A DNA stretch of 64,000 nt from Amblyomma americanum (lineage: Eukaryota > Arthropoda > Arachnida > Ixodida > Ixodidae): positions 113,570,672 through 113,634,671 of the forward strand of contig NC_135497.1 in assembly GCF_052857255.1 (NCBI RefSeq), written 5' to 3'. Shown piece by piece: positions 50,251 through 61,330 of this stretch. The notes beneath the pieces were generated by a model, which was given only the letters and a program-made list of their open reading frames with translations, was not told the origin of the DNA and made no database searches. Position 1 is the stretch's first letter. Each line of letters starts with the position of its first letter. The position numbers and the translations under genes were made by a program.

Positions 50251-50514
50251 CTGCAGGGAGCAAAAAGTAAAATTGCAAACATTTGCCATGAGCTCATATG
50301 GTGTACCACAGACGTGGCGTGCATGGGACAATTACAGAAAGGAATCGAGCCTCCAGTTTTATAAGTGCCAAAGCTGCTCAAGAAGGAACTGTCAAGTTTC
50401 CAAAAAACCTACTCGGAATATGATATGCTTTGAGCATGGTGAAATACTGATTTGGTTTGTTTAGGCCACAATTCTCATCTTTGAGCACTTCGGGACATGT
50501 GCATTCTTCTTCTG

Positions 50515-50748
50515 GTTTGGTTTATGGGGGTTTAACGTCCCAAAGCGACTCAGGCTATGAGAGACGCCATAGTGAAGGGCTCCGGAAATTTCGACCACCT
50601 GGGGTTCTTTAACGTGCACTGACAACGCACAGCACACGGGCCTCCTGAATTTCTCCTCCATCGAAATTCGACCGCCGCGGCCGGGGTCGAACTCGCGTCT
50701 TTCGGGCCAGCAGCCGAGCGCCATAACCACTCAGCCACCGTGGCGGCT
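50515..50748 (-). mobile_element. Ruka SINE in the last intron of the THAP locus
   Basis: Full-length minus-strand copy: tail ATGGGGGTTTAACGTCCC, body CGACCACCTGGGGTTC, B-box complement GGGGTCGAACTCGCG, head CAGCCACCGTGGCGGC. Eleven-base direct repeats TTCTTCTTCTG at 50504-50514 and 50752-50762 flank it (low-complexity but well placed). Same orientation as the gene. Confidence 0.92.
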
Positions 50749-50823
50749 TATTTCTTCTTCTGTATTTCTAAGAAATTGCCTAATTAGAAATCCACGACAC
50801 GACAAGCGCACACTAAAAATTAC

Positions 50824-51021
50824 CTTCAGCGAGCTGACAATCCGAGTATCCTGTAGGCTGAAAGTAGGAATAGCCGCCTTCTTCAGCGAAGTCATACCGG
50901 GGTCCATGAAGTCATCTGCGGTGAAATGGTCCCCGCCGATGCGGTACGTGGCGTATACAGCTGGGTCGGCGACTTTTCTAACAGGTCACCCCTCTTGGCA
51001 CACTCGATCCAAGCCTTCGAC
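50824..51021 (-). CDS. THAP locus, exon 3 (zinc-finger end, frameshifted)
   Basis: Acceptor TTGTTTCAG and donor AAG|GTAATTTT flank a 198-bp exon. The first ~21 codons read SKAWIECAKRGDLLEKSPTQL in one frame. The rest continues in another frame as YRIGGDHFTADDFMDPGMTSL, then KKAAIPTF. The switch falls near 50954-50960. The net change is consistent with a 2-base gain or 1-base loss. Confidence 0.68.
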
Positions 51022-51152
51022 CTGAAACAATTATGGCGCAGTATAACCTGTAATTATTCGCTTCACTGGCTGACTAAAAAAAGCACATGCGCATACTAGC
51101 CGGTTCTAACAAGAGATTGGCAGCACTGTTTTATATTTTCTTTAAAGTACAC

Positions 51153-51260
51153 AGAACCGGCGTCAATCCCCTGCTGTCACGAGGAACGCATAAGAGCTTC
51201 GTCCCCGGCTTCCTTTGTCTTCGCCCGTTGTTCTCACACCATGAAACGCAGCAGTAGCTC
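51153..51260 (-). CDS. THAP locus, exon 2 (zinc-finger start)
   Basis: Acceptor AAATTACAG at 51261-51269 (weak pyrimidine tract). The exon encodes SYCCVSWCENNGRRQRKPG then TKLLCVPRDSR, with the first two Cys ligands. The chosen donor (GT at 51151-51152) keeps the phase. An alternative end at 51171 gives the more family-like spacing to the Trp, but its donor would be GG, which could itself be a mutation. Confidence 0.6.
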
Positions 51261-52558
51261 CTGTAATTTAACCCGCTCCGTGGCACATTAGTGTGGGCTT
51301 GTGTACAGACTGTAAAGATTGTTGCAGTCATCAAATGGCAAAGAGAAATATATCGCAGCAAAAAAGATAAAAAATAAAAATAAACTCGCTGATGACAGTT
51401 ATTTATAATATGCTTGCAGTCAAGAATATTAATATATCGCTCATGAAAAATTCTATTTAGCTTCAATCTCTTGCGGAAGCGAGTTGACGCAATCTGACTT
51501 TGTGTCTATAAAGCAGTGACTGTTGTCAATGGTTCTCTCTATGGTTTTCTTCCAGACCGTACCTATGAACGGTACGGGCCAGTGATAAGCTTTCATTTTA
51601 CAGTGATCGCACACTGTCGTAATGATTGCGTAGATAGCAGTGTCCGCCACGATTTTCTTATACCCCTTCACGTGGGCACTTTCGAATGCGATCGAGCCCG
51701 TGACCGGGATTCGACTTTCAATCGCGATGGAAAATGCTCGCTGATATAGCGGTCCAAGGATCGGGAGTAAGAACAGCCCTAGCGCAACAGATGTCACCAA
51801 GTAGGTCCGAAACAACCAACAAAATTTGCCAAGTTGGCAGAAAAAGTCCTTGTATATTAGTTTTTCCAGAAAAAAAAAACATTTCTATTTGGTATTATGG
51901 CCAAAAAAACGAACCTATCGATGCCGATCACCTGAAATTCTCTGAAATACATCATGTCGGCGGTATTGACACAGATATGAGAAACGCGTTAACATTTGTT
52001 GTACTGCAGTCTAAAACAACCTTTTTTGTTTATATTTTAGGCTTTTCTCTTTTGCTGTTCGTTTCCTAGCACTCTATGACACCTAAAAAGCACACAGTAG
52101 GTTTCGAACGCAATCGGGGACCTCAATTGCGGTGCTCCGATGGCATTCAACTACACCTGATCGCGGCTCAAACGATATCTGAGCATATTGAGGCCCGATT
52201 AGGATCTGACCGATCACGATCAAAACTGCCCGCTTCGCGTGTTACAAAGGTATTTTCACGTGGTCGATTTCAAATGTGCTCGACCCATGCCATACAAAAG
52301 GTTTGTGTTAAGATACGGGTGAACCATCGATGAATTCTGTGTGTTAAACCGAATGCGTTGAGAGCGACTTTTCGAAAATTACGCTTTCGAAGTAATGCAC
52401 ATGCTCTTCCGGAAAAAACAACAAACGGATGACTCACAGCTCATATTATATGCTACGCGTGCAAAATACGCTCACGCAGCATAACAATTAGCTTCGTACA
52501 ATCTTTTTAGCTCAAGAAACATCAAAATTGATCCTGCGGGCAAAAGGAAACAACTTAC
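51261..52558 (-). other. First intron of the THAP model; otherwise unassigned
   Basis: Contains a 120-codon minus frame at 51453-51815 and a 111-codon plus frame at 51734-52069 with no recognisable domains. Confidence 0.35.
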
Positions 52559-52617
52559 CGGTAAAACGAGGGGACGCGTTGAAAAGCGCGGTGAGGTGGG
52601 CGTAACCGGCGACACAT
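52559..52617 (-). CDS. THAP locus, putative exon 1
   Basis: Starts at the first in-frame ATG after an upstream stop. It encodes 19 residues rich in Arg and Pro (MCRRLRPPHRAF...) and ends at a strong donor CCG|GTAAGTTG. Two leftover bases join in phase with the exon at 51260. THAP proteins usually start close to the first Cys, so this may instead be mainly 5' UTR with translation starting differently. Confidence 0.35.
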
Positions 52618-53884
52618 TACAGGCGCTGCACCACCTTCTATATGGAAATGGAGCGCTTGGACGCAACCCTGTGGACGTGTGATAAGCTGCCAACCTTTGA
52701 AGTAGAGTGGAAGCACTCAGGCCACCTGGCGGGTGGTTAGACCCCCGTTTGCTCGGCCGCGAAACGGCCTGAGTGTCCGCTCTTTACGAAGTATGTTTCT
52801 CTATGGCCTCCGGCGCAGGGAACAGACGCCCTGCGATTAAGCCACGAGCGCCCAGTGAACGATCAGGTGCAGACACACTGTAGCGCATCGCTACGAAAAG
52901 AGAAAAAAAAAGAATACACTGTCATCTATCAGCCGGCAAAGGAGGAGAGGGAGAAGAGCGTGTGCCACACGTCCGCTGCAGGCGTTTTTCTTTTTCTTTT
53001 TCGCGCTTGCATACGTCGGGGATTGTCTTCGTCAGTGAGTTGCGCACTTGTTTCTAGCGCAGGCCAGCCACTACGTTCTGTCATTGTGGGCCGAGGATGC
53101 TATGCGTTCGCGTTGGCCACTCTGAGCACGAACTCCTGTGGTCAGCGTCCGCAGCTTCAACCGGTGCGCAGAGACAGAGGCGCCGACGCGAGACACAGGT
53201 AGCTACGAGAGTGGGCCTGAATGGTGATACAGGAGAGGCCGAGAACGCCGCGTGGCTTGGGCCCAAGAGGAGCCAAGACGCGGCACGACTGAAGAACTCC
53301 AAGCAACCGCCATTTTACGCCGCAGAATTTCGCGAAAACTCTGAAATGGCCATCGGGTCGAGTTTGATTGTTTAGGCTTGTGCAATCGCGCCATAGCCTT
53401 ATCGTGCACAGCCCCTAATTACATGCGCCGTTAAGCAGAACCGAACATTCCCGCATGCGACCAAGGCCTCATGGACAACCATCCCGCTTTGTATGCAGGA
53501 ATCATTAGGCTCTAATCACGCTCGCGCCGGTTTTCTGCCTAGTACTAACTACTAACCCACCTGTGATACGTGTTGGACTGGCTCAGGGCTGAAAGGCTTG
53601 GCAGAAGGTCCACCCAGTCCCTGACCAAACATCGCACAAATCCTTTCGGGAAACCGGGAGTGCGCCTCAATGGAGATTCAAGCCGGTCGTCACCGATGTG
53701 GCCTTCGTTATCATGTCCGGGATTCTTGGACATCAATTTTAATTGGGAGGCAGCTGCGGAATATTGTAAAGCACTGGTATGGAAATATTGAAGATAGCGG
53801 CGCATTATTCCGATCCAGATCAAAATTTTGGGTTCAAATTTTATGCATCGCTCGCACCGAATAGTTAATACTGCGACATATATC
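52618..53884. other. Upstream region of the THAP model and unassigned DNA
   Basis: GC-richer than its surroundings near 52690-52830 and 53030-53300, which may reflect promoter sequence. It holds the 36-bp block 52770-52805 shared with 48942-48977. A 121-codon minus frame at 53545-53910 is unrecognised. Confidence 0.35.
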
Positions 53885-54527
53885 GGTGTCTCAGGGAAAA
53901 CATTAAGCAATCCTCAAAATTGGTTTTTTGAGGTAAAAATATGGCTCTTTCAGCATAATATTACCAGTGTTGGCGGGCACCAGAAAACCGATGAATCGTC
54001 TTAAGTAGTAAACGGGTTAACTAATTTTTAATAATTAACTTTTAACTAGTAGATTTAGGCGCCTACTTGCAATTAGAGATTTGTAACCGGTCGTTAGTAA
54101 TAGCCATATCAGTTTTTAGAATTCCGAAAACGCGATTACCCTTGGCACTGTGGCTCCATAAAATTTGACTTTTCTAACTAGTTACGTGCACTGGAAAGGC
54201 TGTTTGCCTGCGTGCTTTCCGAAAGTGCATATATTTATTTTGGCACGATGCAGCCAAATTCTGTCACCGACGATGATCGCGTTTTCGAAATTTTAAAAAC
54301 TGATATGTCTATTACTAACGACCGGCTACAAATCTCAAATTCCAACTAGACGCCTAACTCTACTAGTTAAATAGTGGATTATTATAAATTAGTTAACCAG
54401 CTTACTACTTAATGCGATTCACCAGTTTCCTGGCGTCCGCCAACACTGGTAATACTACGATTTAAAAGCCATATGTTTGCCTCAAAAAACCTATTTTTGA
54501 GAATTACTTAGTCTTCCCTGAAACACC
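53885..54527. repeat. 643-bp foldback element
   Basis: Arms 53885-54138 and 54275-54527 are inverted copies over about 253 bp, with visible matches such as CCAGTGTTGGCGG, TAGTAAGCTGGTTAACTAAT-like and CCGGTCGTTAGTAATAG blocks. The loop is 136 bp. The termini are GGTGTCTCAGGG and GGTGTTTCAGGG. No coding capacity, so it is a non-autonomous foldback/MITE. Confidence 0.88.
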
Positions 54528-55459
54528 TGGTGAGAAACCAATGGGGAACGTTTTTGACGATATCAAAAGCGTTAACAGCAAAAAAAAAGCGCAAGCCTGC
54601 CGAGAGGAGGGTGTGGGGCTATACTAACTGCTGCAGTTGAATATTACGATGTGTGAAAATAATGAGTTCATAAACAACTTCCTTCTCAAAAATGCGCCTG
54701 TCGAGAATTTCTGGGTGCGTGTTACCAGCGGGCAACCTTTCATCGGCGCTGTCTGCTTTGCCGAACGGGTAGAAAGGAAGCGAACTTCGGGCAATGAATA
54801 TGTAGATGGGGCATTCATTTCCCGATGTTCTTCATGAAAAGAATTCTATCAGCGTTCGGAATGCACCCGGAAGCAATCTGCCGAAGGCGGTGGTTAGAAC
54901 GAAATGGTCGAAATCACGCGGTAGCAAGCGCCAAGTAGAGCACATTCAGCCGCAGACGGCAATGGGTGGCGCTGTAGCTAGCTACACGTGGAAGAACCTA
55001 CAATATCCATATTCAGTTTACGATCCATTAGCATGCTTATAGGTCCAATGCCTTTTTAACGAGTGATACAACTCCCGAAACTTTTCATAGAACGCAAATA
55101 TGTAACGCGCCGTCGAGAGGTATTGTCAAGCCCCTTTAATGCTGAAACTTGTAGGCCAGTGTTCCGCCTCGAACCAGGAATGCTATTTGAAATGTCATAA
55201 CTCAGAGGAGGAACTGAGATCCAATTTAATCATTCAATGTACAGCTACCCTGTGTCAATATATTACATTTCATGAATGGTAAGTAATGAGACTAAACCTA
55301 AATCGAACCTTGTTCGAAGCTAAAGTAGTGGTAATTTTCAAGTACATGCAGCGACTCAGCGTGTACTTTTCCTAACTACGATTCATGCCGAACTTTAACA
55401 TAGCAATTGGCTCGCTGCACCTCATAAACGAATTCCGAGAAATAACACCCAGTCTATAA
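54528..55459. other. Unassigned DNA
   Basis: Short frames only. Nothing recognised. Confidence 0.4.
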
Positions 55460-56475
<1,016 letters not shown>

Positions 56476-56575
56476 TACGTCCTGTATTTACCCTGGTATG
56501 ATGTGGAATGCCATCGAACGGCGAGGGCGGAAGGTATATGAGATATATGCTTCCTAAGGCATCAAGGCTGCCAGA

Positions 56576-56578
<3 letters not shown>

Positions 56579-56659
<81 letters not shown>
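56579..56659. repeat. (AT)n microsatellite
   Basis: About 40 AT units ending at the tail of tRNA-core repeat copy 2a. Confidence 0.98.
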
Positions 56660-56662
<3 letters not shown>

Positions 56663-56825
56663 GAAGCCAACAGTCACCGAAACTAAGGTGCAAGGGGAAT
56701 GTTTCTATTTTTTTAATTTGTAATGCAATCAATTGGTTTAAAGAAAATTACCTTTAAAGCAGCAGAAAAACAACCATGCCGCCGGTGGGATCTACGAATA
56801 TCGCGCCCGGTGCTCTCTCTCTCTC
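56660..56825 (-). repeat. tRNA-core repeat, partial copy 2a
   Basis: Runs from AAGGAAGCCAACAGTCACCG through AACAACCATGCCGCC to the anticodon region of the tRNA-like core, then stops in a short CT run. It is inverted relative to copy 2b, which begins 12 bp later. Confidence 0.75.
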
Positions 56826-56837
56826 TCTGTCCTACCT

Positions 56838-57213
56838 GTAATACCGCGAGTGTGACGTAGAACGTCATCTAACGCTATGGACGATGGTGGCGCTGGTGAA
56901 CACTCTCAAGGTTCGCTTACATGCAAAACATAAATACCCACGAAGGCCGCAGATTGGACAGCCGTCGCCGTAGCTCAGTTGGTAGAGCACCGGACGCGAT
57001 ATTCGGAGGTCGTGGGTTCGGATCCCACCGGTGGCATGGTTGTTTTCTCTGCTGCCTTATAAGTACTTTTCTTTAAACCTATTGATTAACACTACAAATA
57101 AGGAGAAAAAAATTAGAAACATTCCCCTATGCACCTTGGTTTCGGTGACTGTTGGCTTCCTTAATATGTTTGTCAAACGAGCCCCTCATTTCATTTGCCT
57201 TGTCTGCTAACAG
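56838..57213 (+). repeat. tRNA-core repeat, copy 2b (most complete core)
   Basis: Plus-strand copy. ATACCGCGAGTGTGACG start, a GATGGTGGCGCTGGTGAAC leader, CAGATTGGACA, tRNA-like core 56964-57036, GTTGTTTTCTCTGCTGCC, AT-rich part, CTTGGTTTCGGTGACTGTTGG, then CGAGCCCCTCATTTC and CTTGTCTGCTAA. It joins the Gypsy relic near 57213-57250. Confidence 0.78.
56964..57036 (+). repeat. 73-nt tRNA-like core, copy 2b
   Basis: Complete cloverleaf: acceptor GTCGCCG with CGGTGGC (two G-U pairs), D-arm GCTC/GAGC, anticodon stem CCGGA/TTCGG, T-arm GTGGG-TTCGGAT-CCCAC, plus a discriminator A. The loop is CGCGATA, with G at position 33. It could fold and be transcribed by RNA polymerase III, but the G33 shared with the other copies argues against a decoding tRNA. 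Confidence 0.65.
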
Positions 57214-57239
57214 CTTAACGGGGGTCTCGGTTCTGGCAG

Positions 57240-59023
57240 TCTTGATGGCACCGTGTTGCCACTGGATCAGTACCGCACCAAGGCCAACATTGCTGGCATC
57301 AGTGTGGATGTCCGTGGCAGCGTGTTCATCGAAATGGGCGAGTATCGGAGTGCGTTGTAGACGGCTTCTAAGCTCGACAAATGCAGCCTCTCTGTCAGTT
57401 CGCCACACGAAGGGCGTGTCGTCTCGAGTCAGTGAGTTTGACGGTTCGGCGATTCGCGAGAAATTTTCAACAAAGCGTCTACAACAGGAGCACAGACCCA
57501 AAAACCGGCGAACTGCCTTCTTGTCAGGTGGGCGTGGAAAACCTGAGACGTCAGCGGTCTTGTCAGGGTCCGGGCGAACGCCTTGTGCGCTGACAACGTG
57601 ACCAAGAAAGCGAAGTTCCTCAACGCCAAAATTGCATTTCTCGGCTTTGATGGTGAGTTGTGCGGATTTGAGTGCTTGTAGCACAATGCGCAACCGCTCC
57701 AAGTGTTGGTCGAACGTGGTCAAAAATATAACGACATCGTCCAGGTGCACCAGGCAGGACTGCACTTCAAGCCGGAAAGAACGGTGCCCATCATTCGTTG
57801 GAACGTGGCGGTTCTGAGCACACACCACAATCGTTCGAGCGCGTCGTCTATCCAGGGCAGTGGGTAAACGTACTTTTTGGCCATATTATTAAGTTTTCTA
57901 TAGTCAACAGAGAAACGCAGAGTTTTGTCTTTTTTTTACACGAACCGCTGGCGATGCCCATTGGCTGGTGGACGGCTGAATGACATCGTCCGCAAGCATT
58001 TCGGCAACCTGATTCTGAATGGCTTCTCGCCCCATCGGGGAAACACGGTAGGGGCGCTGGCAGACGGGTCGCGTAGGCTCATCAGTGATGATACGGTGCT
58101 TGGCGAGTGGAGTGCGGCCGACCTTCCAGCACGTAGCGAAACAGTCCACAAAGTCTGCCAAGAGGTCCGACAAAAAATCCTTCTGAACCGATGGCAGGGC
58201 CGGATTTATTTTGACTGACTGAAGAACGTGGTGTAGGCCAGCATCGTCTGGAGTGGGTCCTCCCACGGTGCACAAACCTGGGACCTCAGCAACGTCGTGG
58301 AGGAAGGCAATAGCCGTACCTTTGACGAGGTGCTGATATTTGCTGGAAAAGTTCGTCAGGAGGACGTGGGCACGGCCGTCGCGTAGTCGTACGAGACCTC
58401 GGGCAACGACAAGGCCCCGCTCAAGCAGCAGTGGAGTATGGCAGTCCGCCAGGCCCTCGTAGTAGTGAAATAGGTCGTTCCGCACGAGCACCAGGACACT
58501 GCACCGCGGCGGCACCGTGACGTCATTCTCGACAATGCGCAGAGCGTTGCCGCAAGGATCTCGGGAGCCAGTGCGGGCCACGGCCCCTGTGTGGTCCTTA
58601 AAGTCAGTCACAGCGCCGTTCGCCTGCAGGAAGTCGATTCCCAGAATCAAGTCTCTGGAACATTCGGAGAGCACGAGAAATTCACCAACGTATGTGAAAC
58701 CACGAATTCCATCTCTAGCCGTGCACTTGCCAACAGGGGAAATTGGGTGGCCACCAGCGGTGCGCATGTGGGTCCCCGTCCACGGTGTCACAACCTTTTT
58801 AAGATATCCAGCAAAGGCACGGCTCATAAAAGAATAATCAGCACTGGTATCGGGAGCAGTGCGGTAATCTCAGTGCCATCAATTGCCACCTGCAAGTCGG
58901 ATGCAGCGTATCGGCTACTGTCGCTGGCTGCCGCTCTCTGTCCAGGTATCGTCGGCTCGATGGTTTCGCGATTGCGGATCTTGACAGGTCTCGACGTCAG
59001 CGGCCTTGCCTGCAGAGGTCGCT
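57240..59023 (-). mobile_element. Ty3/Gypsy-type retroelement pol relic
   Basis: Minus-strand remains of an LTR-retrotransposon polyprotein. The aspartic protease region lies at ~58780-58900, with DTSA where DTGA is usual and a frame change beside it. Linker and RT start lie in the 307-codon frame 57904-58827 (ends TSQWASPAVRVKK). The 57830-57930 stretch is in another frame, and a gap there has lost the RT part with the first catalytic Asp. The 233-codon frame 57127-57828 carries HLDDVVIF (second catalytic pair), FLGHVVS, RRFLGL and the RNase H start TDASNVGLGAVL. RNase H is then cut by repeat copy 2b. No LTR, gag or integrase is present. Confidence 0.88.
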
Positions 59024-59027
59024 GGTG

Positions 59028-59141
<114 letters not shown>

Positions 59142-59144
59142 TTA

Positions 59145-59616
<472 letters not shown>

Positions 59617-59775
59617 TGCGATTTTTGAAAACACGTACGTTCCAATGATATGGCACGCGGTTTTTCGACGTCACGCCTGATATGAACAGATTGTTTTGGC
59701 GCGAAATATGACTTCGCTGGTTCAAGTGCGGGGTCTTCTCGACTAAAACGCAGAGCTTGTGATGCCAAATGTAGT

Positions 59776-60285
59776 GAAAAATTTGAGGGGACCCTTAAGT
59801 TCCATCTTACAAGTATGACACGAAAGCGTTAATGGGTCCCTTCAGCGGCCTGGGGTCTTCTTTGCATGTCACTTCGCCTAGGTTCTGCCTACGCGCCCAT
59901 ATATGCTGAATTAGTCACTCTCTACATTCATAGATCGCTAGGAGTCCTTATACCAATCCTGACTCAGTGGAGCAGCGCTTAAGCGATGCGCCACTGCCCC
60001 GGCAGGCGGCTGTTTCAAACGCAGCCACCGGTGAGGCCAACTGTGAGACGCAGGTTGCTCTTCCCGAGCAACCGCTCGCGACCGATCATTATTTTAACTA
60101 CCACATGCCACGGCGTGCAATTTGGTCACATTCCGGTGGACAGGTGCCACCTGCCACGATGGACAGGTTATGACGACGTCATAAGGTGACGTGACCAAGG
60201 CGGCAGGTGGGCCACCTCTTTTTGCTCACAACGCCGACGACGACGCCGGATTGTCCGCATAACGGGAGCCTTAAGTCTGTCGCGT
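59776..60285. repeat. Shared-end repeat, copy D
   Basis: Left end TTGAGGGGACCCTTAAGTTCC, then ATGACACGAAAGCGTTAATG. Right end CCTTAAGTCTGTCGCGTTAA. The interior has TGACGTCATAAGGTGACG and CCACCTGCC blocks shared in reverse with copy B, and ATATATGCTGAATTAGTCA shared with copy C. Confidence 0.7.
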
Positions 60286-60419
60286 TAAAAATTGCGAGCA
60301 GCGCCACTTTTCGAATGCACTCAAGACAACATGTATTCAAGAGGAGCGTTCTTAGTTCTTTTAATGTTCTGAAACCGGACTCCCTCGTTTCTTACCTTAC
60401 GCTGGCACTCCCCTGTACA

Positions 60420-60422
60420 TAT

Positions 60423-60477
<55 letters not shown>

Positions 60478-60478
60478 T
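60420..60478. repeat. (TTTA)n microsatellite
   Basis: About 14 uninterrupted units. The 3' tail of the adjacent LINE. Confidence 0.97.
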
Positions 60479-61330
60479 CAATGAGCCCACAGCGCCGAGG
60501 CATTACAGTGGGGTTAGAGGGGAGGGGGAGGGTACAATAATAAATACATAACCTGCATAAATTTTGACATTTCTGCTCCTACAGGCAGAGTGAAAAGTAT
60601 AAACACCAGAATAAGAGAAATGAAATGTAAAGCGCTAAACAGGCACACACATTTACAACATAAAAAAGCATCGTTTGATGCAGCACCCACGACATCACTC
60701 GGCAGCCTATTGCGTTCCCTAATGGTATTAGGAAAGAAAGACATCGTAAACGATTCAGTTTTCATAGCGATTTCACGAACCTCAAAGTCATGGTCAACGC
60801 GGTTGGATTTGTGATAAGGCTGTTGCAAATACTTTTTTTTTTCAACACGAATAGGTGAAAAATAAATAAAATGAAAAAGCTTCAAACGTGATTTCATTCG
60901 CCGCGTGACTAGCAATTCCCAGTGGAGTGCTTCTTTCGTACGCGGTGCAGTGTACTGAGACCCACGTGAGCCCGACACAAAACGAGAGGCAATGTTTTGC
61001 ACCCTCTCCGACTTATCTTTATCTCGAGCAATAGGCAGATCCCAAACCGTACACGCGTGTTCCAGAGTCGATCTCACATACGTCTTGTATAGAACGTGCC
61101 GCATGACATGGGAAAAGTGCTCGCATTTCGGCGAAGGAATCCCAAGGTTTTACACCCTTTAGCAGTGACACAATCGACACGACGGCGCCAGTTCAAATCA
61201 GCAGTGAAATACACACCTAAATATTTAAATTCGAATCCCCGTAAGGCCGCTCGCTGCATGTCGCACTGAAGAGGTCCGTGAAACTCAGGATAGGCATCGA
61301 TCCTGGTATCTTCGGTTAGGCTTGGAAAAA
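60420..61330 (-). mobile_element. CR1-like LINE, 5'-truncated, with (TAAA)n tail
   Basis: Minus-strand RT C-terminal half. FKYLGVYFTADLNWRRRVD and TLGFLRRNASTFPM lie in one frame (61074-61300). TYVRSTLEHACTVWD, RVQNIASRFVSG and MSFFPNTIRERNRLPSDVV lie in the next (60690-61104). The shift near 61080-61100 breaks it. A 3' UTR (CCCACTGTAATGCCTCGG) and a (TAAA)n tail at 60420-60478 follow. Its layout parallels the relics at 30300 and 43796. Confidence 0.87.

Larger units (their letters stand above)
49375..52617 (-). pseudogene. THAP-domain zinc-finger gene, frameshifted
   Basis: Four-exon minus-strand model (52559-52617, 51153-51260, 50824-51021, 50113-50250) with a ~740-nt 3' UTR. THAP domains are C2CH zinc fingers that bind DNA in the nucleus. 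Visible family marks: an N-terminal CCVSWC, a CVPRD segment (family FPxD), AWIECAKRGDLLEKS with the conserved Trp, GDHF with the conserved His, and AIPT (family AVPT/AVPY). The exon 3 reading frame shifts after LYT, and the Cys expected before DHF reads Gly (GGDHF), removing a zinc ligand. Exons 3-4 join in phase only in the shifted frame. The 573-bp last intron holds a Ruka. The intact UTR and splice sites favour recent decay, an inactive allele or an assembly indel. THAP identity is fairly secure; exon 1 is less so. Confidence 0.62.
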
